From the NCBI GenBank assembly GCA_900772425.1, contig CAAHEK010000235.1, positions 1 through 6,794 on the forward strand: a stretch of DNA of 6,794 nucleotides, given 5' to 3'. This stretch comes from an uncultured Lachnospira sp. (GTDB lineage Bacteria; Bacillota; Clostridia; Lachnospirales; Lachnospiraceae). This document shows positions 1 to 6,632 of the stretch, one piece after another. Positions within the stretch are counted from its first letter, which is position 1. The number at the start of each line of letters is the position of its first letter. The notes beneath the pieces were generated by a model. The model had not been told where the DNA came from and made no database searches. It saw only the letters and a list, made by a program, of their open reading frames with translations. A program made the position numbers and the translations under genes.

Positions 1-611
1 ATTATAAGCAACATTATCGTTATATTTACAACTGCATCGTCATACCAGCCCGACAGCGAAGAATACTCACTATATCTTCCCATCAGGTCAAAACCGGCAT
101 TACAAAATGCCGTAACCGAATGATACAATCCGTTATATATTCCCCTCAAAAATCCCATTTTTGGAACAAATCTTATCGACAAAAATATACCACCAATCAG
201 TTCAAAGCATAAAGTTCCAACAAGTATATGTCTTACGAGCCTTACAACTCCCGACAAGCACATGGAATTAACACTTTCCTGAATAAGGTTTCTGTTTGCA
301 AGTCCTATTTTCTTCTTTAAAAGGAGTGAAAGCATAACTCCCATTGTGATAAATCCCAATCCGCCTATCTGTATCATAAACAATATTACAAGCTGTCCAA
401 ATACAGTCCAATGTGTATATGTATCCACCACTACAAGCCCTGTAACGCACGTTGAACTTACCGCTGTAAACAACGCATCAATAGGATTGGTCCATTCACC
501 ATTTCTGCTTGCTATAGGCAGCGTAAGAAAAAATGTTCCAATAATTATTACGACAATAAAACCCAATGCAATAACCTGTGCATTAGACATTCTCTGTTTT
601 CTGTTAAACAT
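1..611 (-). CDS. ktrB: KtrB/TrkH-family K+ channel subunit, N-terminal part (runs off window)
   Basis: Membrane K+ translocating subunit of a Ktr/Trk-type uptake system; 203 codons are visible and the C-terminal part lies beyond the left edge. Translation from ATG at 611 shows a first hydrophobic helix (residues about 12-32), then a pore loop with the STCVTGLV filter motif (53-60), a long hydrophobic segment containing QIGGLGF (81-87), a cytoplasmic KKKIG stretch, another helix (about 126-148), and a second pore loop TAFCNAGFD (167-175). These are hallmarks of the four-fold repeated TrkH/KtrB/HKT superfamily. The short N-terminus, with the first filter near residue 55 rather than about 108 as in the TrkH of this window, favours the KtrB subgroup. 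GAGG lies 7 bases before the ATG, and the gene starts 23 bases after corA, so it is probably co-transcribed. KtrB needs an RCK partner (KtrA/KtrC); that gene, or the TrkA encoded here, may serve it. Family assignment is firm; ktrB rather than trkH is less certain. Confidence 0.9.
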   Translation of the reverse strand, partial: MFNRKQRMSNAQVIALGFIVVIIIGTFFLTLPIASRNGEWTNPIDALFTAVSSTCVTGLVVVDTYTHWTVFGQLVILFMIQIGGLGFITMGVMLSLLLKKKIGLANRNLIQESVNSMCLSGVVRLVRHILVGTLCFELIGGIFLSIRFVPKMGFLRGIYNGLYHSVTAFCNAGFDLMGRYSEYSSLSGWYDDAVVNITIMLLI

Positions 612-634
612 ACAAGCACCTCTGATTCATATTT

Positions 635-1576
635 TCATAGCATTTTTTTCTTATGTAATATCCAGAGTGTAACAACACATATAATTAAAATAACAGTACA
701 AATGATACCGAAGCCATATGGAGTTTCCGCAAGCGGCATCCATTTTCCCGATACATTCATTCCGTAAATACCTGAAATTATTGTAGGAATTGCCATTACT
801 ATTGTTATTGAAGTAAGGTATTTCATTACATTATTAAGCCTGTTATCAATAACCGATGACAGCAGCTCCCTGGTACCATCAATGACATCCCTGTATATGG
901 TTGTCATCTCTACAGCCTGCTGGAACTCGACCATTACATCTTCAAGTATTTCCATATCTTCAGGGTACTGTTCAAGTCTTTTATATCTCCTAAGTCTTTC
1001 AAGGACTATAATGTTAGAACGAAGGGATGTTGCAAAATATACCAGTGTTGATTCAAGTTCGTGAAGTTCAATCAAATCTGTATCCTGAGTATTTCCTCCA
1101 ACATGTTCCTCTATCTCTGTCCGCTTCTTATCAACCCCACGAAGACATGCCTGATACAGCATGGCAGATCGGAATAAGAGCTGATATATAAAACGCATTT
1201 TCTTCTTTGTACTGAATTCTTTTACTTTATTTCTCACAAAATAATTAAGTACCGGCGTATCCTCCCTGCATACTGTTATTATTGTATCACTCTTTAACAA
1301 TATACCAAGAGGAATTGTTGTATACATCTTTCTTTCATGTCTTACCTCCGGAGATGGAATATCAACAAGAATAAGGGTATATCCATCTTCCAGACTTATA
1401 CGTGAGCTTTCCTCATCATCCAGCGCAGTAGCAAGGTCTGCCATATCTATATCATATTCATCCGAAATCATTTTAAGTTCTTTGCTGGTTGGATTAACCA
1501 TGTTAATCCAACATCCTTCATCAAATGTCTCAAGCTTATGTAACACCTGATGATCTGTACGATAAATATCTATCAC
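635..1576 (-). CDS. corA: CorA-family magnesium (divalent cation) channel
   Basis: Probable Mg2+ (possibly Co2+/Ni2+) channel of the CorA family, which works as a membrane pentamer. The protein has 313 residues: a long soluble alpha/beta and helical N-terminal domain (1 to about 250, charged and coiled-coil-like around 110-250), then TM1 (about 254-274) ending in the signature YGMN (GMN at 272-274), a short external loop with KWMP, TM2 (about 288-307) and a basic tail HKKK. Length is normal for the family. I chose the GTG at 1576: the strong GGGGAGG site sits 6 bases upstream, whereas a TTG at 1591 in the same frame would overlap that site. The start shares four bases (GTGA) with the stop of a 33-codon ORF, suggesting translational coupling. 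ktrB follows after 23 bases. No Mg2+ riboswitch (M-box) can precede it directly, because the upstream DNA is coding. The precise ion preference cannot be read from the sequence. Confidence 0.93.
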   Translation of the reverse strand: MIDIYRTDHQVLHKLETFDEGCWINMVNPTSKELKMISDEYDIDMADLATALDDEESSRISLEDGYTLILVDIPSPEVRHERKMYTTIPLGILLKSDTIITVCREDTPVLNYFVRNKVKEFSTKKKMRFIYQLLFRSAMLYQACLRGVDKKRTEIEEHVGGNTQDTDLIELHELESTLVYFATSLRSNIIVLERLRRYKRLEQYPEDMEILEDVMVEFQQAVEMTTIYRDVIDGTRELLSSVIDNRLNNVMKYLTSITIVMAIPTIISGIYGMNVSGKWMPLAETPYGFGIICTVILIICVVTLWILHKKKML

Positions 1577-1674
1577 CTTGCACCTCCCCAATTACGCTTT
1601 TCTGTTTTTACAAATACTTCATTCCCCTTAAATACTGTCTGTGCTGCATCAACCTTTTTATATTCTTTTGTCAT
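1573..1674 (-). CDS. 33-aa small ORF overlapping the corA start
   Basis: A short ORF begins at ATG 1674 with MTKEYKKVDAAQTVF and ends with WGGAR; it has 33 residues, is basic, and has no membrane segment. An AAGGA-type site lies about 9 bases before the ATG. Its stop codon TGA overlaps the GTG of corA by four bases, an arrangement typical of translationally coupled operon genes. The corA ribosome binding site lies inside its last codons, so ribosomes translating it would directly affect access to the corA start. It begins 32 bases after the stop of the cysteine-rich protein gene. I do not recognise the protein. It could be a genuine small protein, a translated leader that tunes corA, or a chance ORF. 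Support is the overlap and the ribosome binding site only. Confidence 0.5.
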   Translation of the reverse strand: MTKEYKKVDAAQTVFKGNEVFVKTEKRNWGGAR

Positions 1675-1706
1675 GTCTCTCAGTCCTTTTCTTTGACTTC
1701 TTATGT

Positions 1707-1865
1707 TTACTTTTTCTCTTTATCACATCCGGTATTCATTCTGCAAGAGCCACAGTTTCCTGTACATCCGCCAGAAAGTCCACTCTTATCATGCAGGTAA
1801 GACACCAATACATATACTGCAATAACTACAAAAAGTATAGCTGCACCAATTAATAATTTTATCAT
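1707..1865 (-). CDS. 52-aa cysteine-rich single-pass membrane protein, FeoB-associated-like
   Basis: A small membrane protein of 52 residues. An N-terminal hydrophobic helix (about residues 3-24, MIKLLIGAAILFVVIAVYVL) is followed by a short soluble tail with four cysteines at 34, 38, 41 and 47 (GGCTGNCGSC, then GC) and a lysine-rich end. The helix plus C-x3-C-x2-C pattern resembles the small FeoB-associated Cys-rich membrane proteins of Firmicutes, which are usually found beside ferrous iron transporter genes; no feoB is visible here. The cysteines could bind a metal or an Fe-S cluster, but that is inference. The gene starts 21 bases after the hydrolase stop. A strong AAAGGAGG overlaps that stop codon, but it is 15 bases from the ATG, which is longer than usual; no better in-frame start exists. 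Family call is moderate; that it is a real gene is fairly likely. Confidence 0.72.
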   Translation of the reverse strand: MIKLLIGAAILFVVIAVYVLVSYLHDKSGLSGGCTGNCGSCRMNTGCDKEKK

Positions 1866-1886
1866 AATGTTATCTGACTGCCTCCT

Positions 1887-2984
1887 TTATGCTTTACGTC
1901 TTCTAACCCTGCCTATCTGCCCACCAAGGGACATAAGCAGACGTCTTATCATATTTCTGCTGTCTTTATCCAAGGCATTGTATGATTTAATCAATGCGTT
2001 AGCACTTGCAAATCTATCCTTGGTAATATCGGACAGATTCTTTGCACCACTTGCACTGATAAGTCCAAATAACGTATCCACAAAATGTTTTCTCTCTTCA
2101 ATATCTATGCTGTTTATCCAGTTTCTTAAAGCCTTATTAAGTGCCATGCTTTCCTTACTCAGCTTGTCAACCTTAACAAATTCCCTGCCCTTTACCTGCC
2201 ATGATGCAGCATCATGCTGCATAAGTCCTGTCTGGCTGCTCTCCACAACTATATAATCCTCATTATGTTCAAGAAGCATTCCAACAACCGAATGTTGTGG
2301 CACTATCCCTTTGATAAGCGGACATATCTGCTTATAATCATCACTCTTAATTATATTCTTATCAAACCCAGGGCCGTCATTGTTATATACTCTTATTATC
2401 TTTTTCTTTACTCTGGGAGCTGCATATGCAGCCGCATATATAGCAAGATTTCCGCCCTTTGAATGTCCTCCGAGCATTACCTTTCCCATCATCCTTGTAA
2501 CTGTTGAATTAACATATGTTACCGCCTCTTTCTGCGAAGGAACAGGCACTATAAAACTCATGTTAAAATCTTCTTTCCAGCCTACAAGTGTATCATCAGT
2601 TCCCTTAAACGCTATATAAACAGTTCCGTCAGGCAGCTTTGCATGAAACGCTGCAAACTGCATTTCTTCATCCTCATCTACTACCTCTTCATACTTGGAA
2701 AGCCTTATATTTCCAAATCTTTCAGTTTTAGCAGCCTCTCTCATAAGAAATGGTGCTCCTGCAATAAATGATTTATCTTTTTTTAATTCTTCCTCAGTAT
2801 GCAATTGAAAAAAATAGTCTGCCGCATTTTTAAGGCTTATATCGCCACGCTGCCCGGCTTCAGGAATCACTCCCTTGAAACCCACATACGCTATCTGCGA
2901 CAAAATAAGATTATCAACATCATTAAATTCCGACACGTCAAATGTCAAATCGCCACGCCATTCAAGATAATCAAACATATTCAT
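1887..2984 (-). CDS. Mbeg1-like (DUF2974) alpha/beta hydrolase
   Basis: A predicted cytoplasmic alpha/beta hydrolase of 365 residues with lipase-like features. An N-terminal stretch beginning MNMFDYLEWRGDLTF (1-15) and NEVDNLILSQ-like sequence (21-30) is typical of the Mbeg1-like/DUF2974 family of clostridia. AFKGTDDT (125-132) resembles the F-R-G-T motif of class 3 lipases. The nucleophile elbow is GGHSKGG (172-178) with Ser175; Asp203 in YNNDGPGF and His231 or His257 are plausible remaining triad members. The C-terminus is basic (RVRRRKA). I placed the start at 2984: GGGGAGG is 7 bases upstream of it, but only 1 base from the ATG at 2990. The gene lies 30 bases after trkH and 21 bases before the small Cys-rich gene, within a cation transport cluster. 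No signal peptide is visible. The substrate is unknown and lipase activity is not established for this subgroup. Confidence 0.88.
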   Translation of the reverse strand: MNMFDYLEWRGDLTFDVSEFNDVDNLILSQIAYVGFKGVIPEAGQRGDISLKNAADYFFQLHTEEELKKDKSFIAGAPFLMREAAKTERFGNIRLSKYEEVVDEDEEMQFAAFHAKLPDGTVYIAFKGTDDTLVGWKEDFNMSFIVPVPSQKEAVTYVNSTVTRMMGKVMLGGHSKGGNLAIYAAAYAAPRVKKKIIRVYNNDGPGFDKNIIKSDDYKQICPLIKGIVPQHSVVGMLLEHNEDYIVVESSQTGLMQHDAASWQVKGREFVKVDKLSKESMALNKALRNWINSIDIEERKHFVDTLFGLISASGAKNLSDITKDRFASANALIKSYNALDKDSRNMIRRLLMSLGGQIGRVRRRKA

Positions 2985-3014
2985 AAGCATACCTCCCCGA
3001 AAGCCCCATCAATC

Positions 3015-4490
3015 CTAGAGTCTGTGCCTTTTCCCTGTAAAACGTGTAGTAAATAAATCCTTCCATAAAACAGGATGGAATAAAATAAGCAATGGGAATA
3101 ATTCCAATCTTCCCGCAAGCATATCAAACATCAATACATATTTTGAAAAAATACCAAACGAGCCAAAATTCTGTGTTGGTCCCACAAGACTTAGTCCCGG
3201 TCCGATATTGTTAATAGTAGCCGCAACCGCAGTAAAATTAGTTGTTAAATCTTTGCCTTCCAAAGATACCAGAAGAACTGAAAATGTAAACAACACAATA
3301 AATGTTATGAAATATACATTTATAGATCTTAATGTTTCCTTTTCTACAGGCTTACCATCCATCTTGATTGTCTTAACACTCCTTGGATGAATATACGAAT
3401 ACATTTCCTTAAATACAGTCTTAATTGTTATAACAAATCTTGAGACTTTAATGCCACCACCTGTACTTCCTGCACACGCACCTATAAACATAAGAATTAT
3501 AAGTACAGTCCGCGCCGTCTGCGGCCATAAGTCAAAGTCAACACTTGAAAATCCGGTTGTCGTTATTATAGATGCAACCTGGAATGAAGCATGTCTTAAA
3601 GCTTCTGCAACACCCATAGCTGAGTTATATATCTGTACAAATATTATCGCTATTGCAACAAAAATTATACCCAAATATGCTTTAACTTCTTCCATGCTTA
3701 ATGCCTGTTTCCATTTTCTAAACAGAAGAAGATAATACATATTAAAGTTGACTCCAAAAAGAATCATAAATATAGTTACAACCCACTGTACATAAGGTGT
3801 ATAACTCATAAAGCTGTCATTCTTAATACCAAATCCACCGGTACCCGCTGTACCAAATGACAATGTAAGTGAATCAAATAATGAAGCCCCTCCGCACAAC
3901 AGAAGTATGACTTCAATAATTGTCATGACTATATATATTATATATAAAAGTCTTGCAGTATATTTTACCTTAGGAACAAGCTTCCCTACAGATGGTCCCG
4001 GACTTTCCGCTCTCATAAGATTAATATTGGAGCCTCCTGTAAGCGGAATTATGGCAAGCAAGAATACTAAAACTCCCATTCCTCCAATCCAGTGTGTAAA
4101 GCTTCTCCAGAAAAGCATGCAGTGTGAAAGTCCTTCCACATTACTAAGCACACTTGCGCCTGTTGTTGTAAAACCGGAAATAGTCTCAAACAATGCATCT
4201 GTAAAGCTTGGTATTTCCTTACTTATAACAAACGGAAGTGCTCCAAAGATACTCATAAGTATCCAGCTGAATGCTGTTGCAACACAACCTTCCTTCAGGT
4301 AAAATACTGTGTCTTTCGCCTTCTTTATTGTCATCAGGTATCCTGTTATTAAAGAAAAACCTGCTGTAATCAGAAATGCATAACCTGAATTCTCTCCATA
4401 TATCAATGCCACCCCACAAGGAATAAGCATAAGCAAAGCTTCAAGCATAAGCACTTTTCCAAGTATAATTCTAACAATTGAGCTGTTCAT
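3015..4490 (-). CDS. trkH: TrkH-type potassium uptake channel/transporter
   Basis: Integral membrane K+ translocating subunit of 491 residues, a normal TrkH length, with many hydrophobic helices. The four pore-loop signatures are visible in order: GFTTTGAS (106-113), GTAGTGGFG (213-221), ITTTGFSS (309-316) and NNIGPGLSLVGP (427-438). Other family hallmarks are FWRSFTHWIGGMGVLVF (127-143) and GACAGSTGGGIKVSR (337-351), the latter corresponding to the intramembrane loop that gates the channel in TrkH structures. The extra N-terminal helix pair before the first filter distinguishes it from the KtrB-like protein encoded at the left end. Start ATG 4490 has GGAGG four bases upstream. It follows trkA by 33 bases, matching a TrkA-TrkH complex in which cytoplasmic TrkA rings bind nucleotides and control the membrane dimer. 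Confidence 0.96.
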   Translation of the reverse strand: MNSSIVRIILGKVLMLEALLMLIPCGVALIYGENSGYAFLITAGFSLITGYLMTIKKAKDTVFYLKEGCVATAFSWILMSIFGALPFVISKEIPSFTDALFETISGFTTTGASVLSNVEGLSHCMLFWRSFTHWIGGMGVLVFLLAIIPLTGGSNINLMRAESPGPSVGKLVPKVKYTARLLYIIYIVMTIIEVILLLCGGASLFDSLTLSFGTAGTGGFGIKNDSFMSYTPYVQWVVTIFMILFGVNFNMYYLLLFRKWKQALSMEEVKAYLGIIFVAIAIIFVQIYNSAMGVAEALRHASFQVASIITTTGFSSVDFDLWPQTARTVLIILMFIGACAGSTGGGIKVSRFVITIKTVFKEMYSYIHPRSVKTIKMDGKPVEKETLRSINVYFITFIVLFTFSVLLVSLEGKDLTTNFTAVAATINNIGPGLSLVGPTQNFGSFGIFSKYVLMFDMLAGRLELFPLLILFHPVLWKDLFTTRFTGKRHRL

Positions 4491-4523
4491 AATGCCTCCA
4501 AATCACCAAATGCACTTATATTT

Positions 4524-5909
4524 CTACTTCAAAACATCCTTTATGTCATTGAAGCCTGTGTGCTTGGTAACTACTACTACCGAATCACCAACTTTGATAC
4601 TGTCACTACCACTTGGTATTATTATACGTCCATTTCTGTTAATTAAAGCTATAAGCAGATTATCTTTAAGATTAAGATCCATGAGCGGTACATCAGTAAC
4701 CTCAGATTCCTTATCAATCTTAAACTCTATGCCCTCTGCCCTCTGGTTAAATAAATGATAAAGCGACTCTATGTCACTATCCATAGATTCCTTCTTCGCC
4801 CTTACATACGCAATAATAGCTTCCGCAGTAATGTATCTTGGATATACAACACTACCAAGGTCAAGATTGTCTATCACATCCCTGAAAGTTATTCTGTTAA
4901 TCTTAGTAATAACTTTTGCGCATGATACCTGTTTTGCGTGCAATGTAAGCATTATATTTTCCTCATCAATTCCTGTGAGTGGAACAAATGATTCAACATA
5001 TTCTATTCCTTCTTCCTTAAGAATATCCTCATCTGTGCCGTCTCCATGAATTATTATCGCATCAGGCAAAAGCATACTGAGTTCCTGCGCACGTTTCTGG
5101 TCACTTTCAATAATCTTAACTTCTATTCCCATATTAAGAAGCTGTTTGCCAAGATAATATGCAGCCTTTCCACCACCTATAATCATGGTGTTCTTAACCT
5201 GGTTAGTATGAAAACCTATTCTCTTTAAAAACTCTCTTGCATTATGTCTTGAAGCAATAAATGAAATAATATCTCCGGATTTTACAATAGTATTACCTGA
5301 TGGTATATACATTTCCCTTCCACGCTCTATAGCACAGATAAGTATATTTACAGGTACTGCTTTGCTTATCTGGGCAAGCGTCTGTCCATTAATCACATTG
5401 CCTTCCGGTATCTTAATCTTAATCATCTCAGCCTGTCCGTGTGCAAATGTGTTAATCTCCAGTGCAGTTGGAAGATAAAGCACTCTCGCAACCTCGCTCG
5501 CAGCCTCAAACTCAGGATTAATAATCATTGCAAGTCCAAGCTTTTCTCTTAAATAGCCAATTTCCTCACTATAATCAGGTGTACGCACTCTTGCTATAGC
5601 CGCACATTTGCCCACTCTTCCTGCTACCGTACAGCATAACAGATTAAGCTCATCAGAATCAGTAACTGCTATCAGAAGGTCTGCATGGTCTATTCCTGCT
5701 TCCTTCTGGACACTGTAACTTGCGCCATTACCAACAAGTCCCATTACATCATATACATCTGACAAATTCTGAACCTTCTGTCTGTTCTTATCAATAATTG
5801 TAATATCATGTCCCTCTTTGCTTAACTGCTCTACAAGTGTAGAACCGACCTTGCCGCAGCCTACAATTATAATGCTGAGTCCCGGATCCTTATCAATATT
5901 ATTAAACAT
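4524..5909 (-). CDS. trkA: TrkA: NAD-binding RCK regulator of Trk K+ uptake
   Basis: Cytoplasmic peripheral protein that gates TrkH. With the start at 5909 it has 461 residues, matching two tandem RCK modules. First module: Rossmann fold IIIVGCGKVGSTL (13-25) with the G-x-G-x-x-G loop at Gly17/19/22 and an acidic residue ending strand 2 (Asp40), as expected for NAD(H) binding; its TrkA-C domain spans about 150-230. Second module: TMIIGGGKAAYYLG (241-254), where the last loop glycine is replaced by alanine, then Glu268 at the end of strand 2, HGDGTDED (288-295), and a second TrkA-C domain (about 385-461). I prefer ATG 5909 because GGGAG is 10 bases upstream; ATG 5918 has that site only one base away. 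It heads the apparent operon, just before trkH. The weakened second loop may mean that only the first site binds nucleotide, but such variants are common in this family. Confidence 0.95.
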   Translation of the reverse strand: MFNNIDKDPGLSIIIVGCGKVGSTLVEQLSKEGHDITIIDKNRQKVQNLSDVYDVMGLVGNGASYSVQKEAGIDHADLLIAVTDSDELNLLCCTVAGRVGKCAAIARVRTPDYSEEIGYLREKLGLAMIINPEFEAASEVARVLYLPTALEINTFAHGQAEMIKIKIPEGNVINGQTLAQISKAVPVNILICAIERGREMYIPSGNTIVKSGDIISFIASRHNAREFLKRIGFHTNQVKNTMIIGGGKAAYYLGKQLLNMGIEVKIIESDQKRAQELSMLLPDAIIIHGDGTDEDILKEEGIEYVESFVPLTGIDEENIMLTLHAKQVSCAKVITKINRITFRDVIDNLDLGSVVYPRYITAEAIIAYVRAKKESMDSDIESLYHLFNQRAEGIEFKIDKESEVTDVPLMDLNLKDNLLIALINRNGRIIIPSGSDSIKVGDSVVVVTKHTGFNDIKDVLK

Positions 5910-5961
5910 TTCTATCATGCTCCCAATTTCTAATCATGCAATCATTAAAGTTATATTCTTC

Positions 5962-5990
5962 ATTATATATTTATATAAAATAAAAATCCA
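5962..5990 (-). promoter_or_regulatory. Candidate sigma-A promoter for the trkA-led operon
   Basis: In the AT-rich gap between the 76-aa gene and trkA, the minus strand carries a perfect TATAAT (5962-5967). It is 17 bases from a weak -35 candidate TGGATT (5985-5990, three of six matches to TTGACA). Transcription would start near 5955, giving a leader of roughly 45 bases. No terminator-like hairpin is visible in this gap, so read-through from the upstream gene is also possible. Such AT-rich DNA yields TATAAT by chance easily. Confidence 0.4.
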
Positions 5991-6024
5991 CTAAAATATT
6001 ATCCATATAAAACTCTATATAAAA

Positions 6025-6255
6025 CTACTTGGAAATGTTCTGTAATTCCTGCATAAGCTCAATATCCGACTGCGAAACCCTGAGATTAGATGTTATAGGT
6101 GCCTCACCGGGCTTAGTAACAGTAATCTCTATAATAGTTCCCTCCTGTATACCGCCTTTAAAAACCGCATTCAAAAATGCAGAAAATTTAGGATGATTAG
6201 CTGCAAATTTATTCTTAGCATTCATTAACTTCATTATCGATGCTGGATTTACCAT
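6025..6255 (-). CDS. Conserved-looking 76-aa protein of unknown function
   Basis: A 76-residue soluble protein. The N-terminal half is basic and helical in character (MVNPASIMKLMNAKNKF, then HPKF and FLNAVF). The middle, EGTIIEITVTKPGEAPITSN (about 38-57), looks like beta strands, and the end (SDIELMQELQNISK) is an acidic helix. It resembles short uncharacterised proteins I associate with clostridia, but I cannot name a family. There is no membrane segment, signal peptide or cysteine. Start ATG 6255 has GAGAGG about 11 bases upstream, rather far but usable. It lies between the hairpin array and trkA, with a gap of 115 bases to trkA, so it may be separate from the operon. The upstream 123 bases (6256-6378) are AT-rich and hold no clear promoter. 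It is probably a real gene, given its coding-like composition and ribosome binding site. Confidence 0.75.
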   Translation of the reverse strand: MVNPASIMKLMNAKNKFAANHPKFSAFLNAVFKGGIQEGTIIEITVTKPGEAPITSNLRVSQSDIELMQELQNISK

Positions 6256-6388
6256 AATTGTATCTTCCTCTCTTTCAGTTCATCTGCTTTAATTTCTATA
6301 TCTCTCTGTTCATTTATAGATATGACAATATAATACCATAAAATCGATGCTATGTGGGAATAAAAAACACTAATACATTCTCGCGCAC

Positions 6389-6432
6389 CCCAGCGCAGCA
6401 GGAGCCACAAGTGTGGCTCCGAACCTGTGGCG
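6389..6432. repeat. Hairpin unit 1 of the array
   Basis: It starts with CCCAGCGCAGCAGGAG, shared exactly with unit 2. The outer helix is CGCAG (6394-6398) with CTGTG (6425-6429), including one G-U pair. The internal loop is CA on the left and GAAC on the right. The inner helix is GGAGCCACA (6401-6409) with TGTGGCTCC (6412-6420). Only the inner five bases of each arm differ from unit 2, and they differ in a compensating way. Confidence 0.75.
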
Positions 6433-6461
6433 TCCCATTCCACACCTTCATTCTTGCACAT

Positions 6462-6506
6462 CCCAGCGCAGCAGGAGGTCTCATAAGAGACCTCCGCATC
6501 TGCGCG
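6462..6506. repeat. Hairpin unit 2 of the array
   Basis: It begins with the same 16 bases as unit 1, 73 bases further on. The outer helix is GCGCAG (6466-6471) with CTGCGC (6500-6505), where unit 1 has a G-U pair at one position. The internal loop is CA on the left and GCAT on the right. The inner helix is GGAGGTCTC (6474-6482) with GAGACCTCC (6487-6495) around an ATAA loop. Confidence 0.75.
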
Positions 6507-6535
6507 TCAATCCCTCCTCCCCACGCGCGAGACGA

Positions 6536-6570
6536 GTGCCAAGAGGTCCGGTGGACCTCTGCTCTGGCAC
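6536..6570. repeat. Hairpin unit 3 of the array
   Basis: Outer helix GTGCCA (6536-6541) with TGGCAC (6565-6570); inner helix AGAGGTCC (6542-6549) with GGACCTCT (6553-6560); loop GGT. A four-base bulge, GCTC, lies only on the right side. This echoes the right-hand four-base internal loop of units 1 and 2, but the sequences are otherwise unrelated. Confidence 0.7.
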
Positions 6571-6576
6571 GACCGA

Positions 6577-6594
6577 AGAGCACTTTAGTGCTCT
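6577..6594. repeat. Hairpin unit 4 of the array
   Basis: AGAGCACT (6577-6584) pairs with AGTGCTCT (6587-6594) around a TT loop. Bases 6578-6585 could instead pair with AAGTGCTC at 6635-6642, enclosing unit 5. Confidence 0.65.
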
Positions 6595-6601
6595 GAGAAA
6601 T

Positions 6602-6632
6602 CGAACCCATACTGTGTTACAGTATGGGTTCG
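6602..6632. repeat. Hairpin unit 5 of the array (14-bp perfect stem)
   Basis: CGAACCCATACTGT (6602-6615) pairs perfectly with ACAGTATGGGTTCG (6619-6632) around a GTT loop. There is no T-run after it on either strand, so it is not a typical intrinsic terminator. Confidence 0.75.

Noticed and set aside
1573..1886. An M-box Mg2+ riboswitch ahead of corA.
   Set aside because: Two small ORFs with ribosome sites fill this interval, and no long conserved structured leader or terminator is visible.
346..5228. Several plus-strand ORFs of 60-131 codons opposite ktrB, corA, the hydrolase, trkH and trkA.
   Set aside because: They are antisense shadows of well-identified genes and have no recognisable products or suitable ribosome sites.
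5910..6024. A c-di-AMP (ydaO-type) riboswitch ahead of the K+ transporter genes.
   Set aside because: The gap is only 115 bases, very AT-rich, and shows none of the GC-rich conserved helices expected; only a short direct repeat of ATATAAAACT (6005-6014, 6017-6026) is seen.
6249..6461. A minus-strand ORF whose last 22 or so codons (NEQRDIEIKADELKERK) look coding-like and overlap the start of the 76-aa gene.
   Set aside because: No start codon or ribosome site lies near that tail, and the upstream portion runs through the hairpin array. At most it is a gene remnant.
6602..6632. Hairpin 5 as an intrinsic terminator.
   Set aside because: No T-run follows the stem on either strand; the neighbouring 6653-6718 repeat fits that role much better.
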